DNA of 64,000 nt, from assembly GCA_009761415.1 (NCBI GenBank), contig QUOL01000001.1, positions 2,790,001 to 2,854,000 of the forward strand, written 5' to 3'. Within the stretch, counting starts at the first letter, position 1. Each line of letters starts with the position of its first letter. Positions 62,338-64,000 of this stretch are shown in pieces. A program made the position numbers and the translations under genes. A model generated the notes under the pieces. It was not told where the DNA came from, made no database searches, and was given only the letters and a program-made list of their open reading frames with translations. Source of the stretch: Sarcomyxa edulis. Its lineage: Eukaryota; Basidiomycota; Agaricomycetes; Agaricales; Mycenaceae.

Positions 62338-62494
62338 GATGGGCCTTGGTGAGGCGTGGGCGTTGAGAGAAAGAGCGAGGAGAGGTAGTTACAAGGACTT
62401 GGACAGGGAAATTGAATTCGAAATTTTTGAAAATGTCGCACGTGATGAGCCGACGCGTAAATTATGGGTATAGCAATGCTCTGACTAGTACAAA

Positions 62495-63511
62495 TTATTC
62501 AACGGTATGAGGTGTACCAGTAGCAGAATCTAATTCATCAAGCTCCATTCCATCTTCCCGAAGCGCTACTTCTTTCGCAGGTCCAGTGTTCACATCCCGA
62601 GGGATATCAACATCCTCACCTTCCTCTTCCTCTTCCTCTGCCTCCCAGGACCTATTCGTATTAGCAGTCACGTTCTCTTCATCAACTTCCATAGCTCCTG
62701 TCGACACTGATGCAAAAACATGTGGCGGGCTAGTAGCATTGAGAGGCATAGTCGTAAACGGCGGCGGCAAGTTACTAGGCACGATCATCGTCTTCTCTCG
62801 TTCTTTGCCTTTCGATTTTGATGCCGCGGATACAGAGGTAGGAGCTGAGGCAGTTGACACAGATTTACCTTTGTGGGCGGCAGAGGCTGCGCTGATGTTC
62901 GCACTCCCTTTCATGCTTTTATCGTTTTTAGCCAGTTCGCGGTAAGCTGATACGAGAAATGGAGTCAACAAGGCATATCAACCTCCCAGTCATAATGGAA
63001 ACTGAATCACCTTGTAGATCCGCTTGTAACACACCAACAAGATCACCAAATTGGATCATCTCCAGTGCCTTGAAGACGTCTGACGCAGATATGCTCTTGT
63101 GTTGTTTGGACAGCGCGACGTCGTGTGCTCTTGACATGAGACATAAATACGACTTCGGAGAGAAGGGATTATGAGTGCAAACTCACGTCGCCGCTACAAA
63201 TATACTCTTTCAGCATACAATAAATGCGTCTTGCGATAGAACGTACCTAGATAATTAATGAATACTGTCGAACCCTTCTGTAGGGATAGAACCGTCTCCT
63301 TCTGGAGTTTGACATTATCTGGGACCTGTGATTTTGAGTCAATGTATGCATGAGTATGTCGCCCGAAGGGAGATCTGGGCATGCATACCGATGCTTTGGC
63401 AAGTCTCTGAACTACAGTCCTCGGAAGTTCAAAGTTCTCTATACCTTCCGTAACGAGATCTTGTTGGGCTTGAGCAGAGATTGGACCTATGTTAATTTCT
63501 TTGCGTGGCAT
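62495..63511 (-). CDS. DPB4: DNA polymerase epsilon histone-fold subunit (POLE3-like)
   Basis: Five reverse-strand exons, one of them only 7 nt (63187-63193). A leader of about 25 residues (MPRKEINIGPISAQAQQDL) precedes the histone fold: N-F-E-L-P-R-T-V-V-Q-R-L-A-K, VPDNVKLQKETVLSLQKGST, F-I-N-Y-L-A-A-T-A-H-D-V-A and KSISASDVFKALEMIQF. This matches Dpb4/POLE3, which pairs with Dpb3/POLE4 in polymerase epsilon and in ISW2/CHRAC-type remodellers. A disordered tail of about 150 residues follows, rich in Ser/Ala, then acidic, ending H-T-V-E. The tail is longer than in human POLE3. Confidence 0.92.
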
Positions 63512-63774
63512 GACTGGAGACCCGGGGATTCAAACTCTGAATATCTGAATCTGAAGCTAGTGAGAAACAGAAGAGGAACCCGGTAAGAGCAACATTCGGT
63601 TTAACGCCTTTGCCAAGCATAAGCAAATATGGACCCCTACAAGTCTGCAAGTCTCCATCCAATAGACACATGTTCAGAAAAGTATATCTTCATGGTTATA
63701 ATACAGTGTGTATATACAGGATATTCCAAGAATTATAATATATGATGGGCTAGATAGACCGATCCGAGCAATCC

Positions 63775-64000
63775 TCACTCAACATCCTCTCCCAACATCT
63801 TCGCTAAAGCCTCGTTGCCTTCATCCACAGGTGCGTGATAGACAGCAAAAGCAGCCTTCTTCCCGTTGATCTGTCTATCAGACAACACACCACCACTCTC
63901 TCCATCGTCACCCACTGGAATTTCACCAGCAGACGTCCAACCCTTCCCTCTATTCGCAAAGACCTCCGGTCGACGATCTAAGAGCATCTCTAGGTCCTCA
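63775..64000 (-). CDS. C-terminal end of an unidentified gene, cut by right edge
   Basis: The reverse frame is open from the right edge to a stop at 63775-63777 and reads E-D-L-E-M-L-L-D-R-R-P-E-V-F, then G-K-K-A-A-F-A-V-Y-H-A-P and E-A-L-A-K-M-L-G-E-D-V-E at the end. About 74 residues are visible, with an acidic C-terminus. I considered the tail of a Snf2-family chromatin remodeller but cannot support it. The rest lies outside the window. The 263 bp from 63512 to 63774 should be the DPB4 promoter. Confidence 0.55.
   Translation of the reverse strand, partial: EDLEMLLDRRPEVFANRGKGWTSAGEIPVGDDGESGGVLSDRQINGKKAAFAVYHAPVDEGNEALAKMLGEDVE

Noticed and set aside
63510..63600. tRNA-like B-box resemblance (ggggattcaaactc)
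   Set aside because: No matching A box, anticodon arm or acceptor stem could be formed around it.

Overview
The window is nuclear DNA of a filamentous basidiomycete, most likely a mushroom-forming agaricomycete. Genes are dense, sit on both strands and are cut by many short introns (about 50-65 nt). The gene content fits: a PriA-type cysteine-rich fruiting-body protein, LRR F-box genes, an agaricomycete-style bZIP, and a fungal GT41 O-GlcNAc transferase. No prokaryotic, CRISPR, organellar or intact transposon signal was seen. All gene models were spliced by eye. Where I summed the exons the total was a whole number of codons (kinase, macrodomain, transporter, Pex24-like, TMEM135-like, AGTRAP-like, PriA, RPS24, DIM1, GPI2).

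Layout. 1-12 kb: an F-box/LRR gene cut by the left edge, a YANK/STK32-like kinase, a macrodomain protein, an MFS sugar transporter of 18 exons, an F-box pseudogene related to the first gene, and a Pex24/dysferlin-domain peroxin-like gene. 12-22 kb: a TMEM135-like membrane protein, DPH7 (diphthamide), an AGTRAP-like membrane protein, and a large TPR + GT41 O-GlcNAc transferase. 22-30 kb: REV3 (DNA polymerase zeta) and a glucose-6-phosphate 1-epimerase. 30-32.4 kb: a gene-poor stretch with four diverged repeat units and a hexanucleotide-like tract. 32-40.5 kb: PP2A scaffold subunit (TPD3), PriA, a secreted protein of unknown family, a DUF4870/UPF0132-like membrane protein and RPS24. 40.7-51.5 kb: ARP1, a cysteine-rich membrane protein, an 87-aa putatively myristoylated protein, TFB4, DIM1, an SGNH esterase and GPI2. 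52-64 kb: a repeat-rich putative GPI-anchored protein, a bZIP factor, APC4, DRS1, DPB4 and the C-terminus of an unidentified gene at the right edge.

Most genes are conserved housekeeping functions: rRNA processing (DIM1, DRS1), ribosome (RPS24), transcription/repair (TFB4, REV3, DPB4), cell cycle (APC4, PP2A), cytoskeletal transport (ARP1), GPI synthesis (GPI2) and translation-factor modification (DPH7). They do not form a pathway cluster. Several are head-to-head pairs with short shared promoters. I did not find a new multi-gene system. The notable features are at the level of gene structure: coding micro-exons of 1, 7, 9, 13 and 16 nt, at least four GC-AG introns, one gene whose two introns are both stop-free and multiples of three, and a decaying F-box paralogue.
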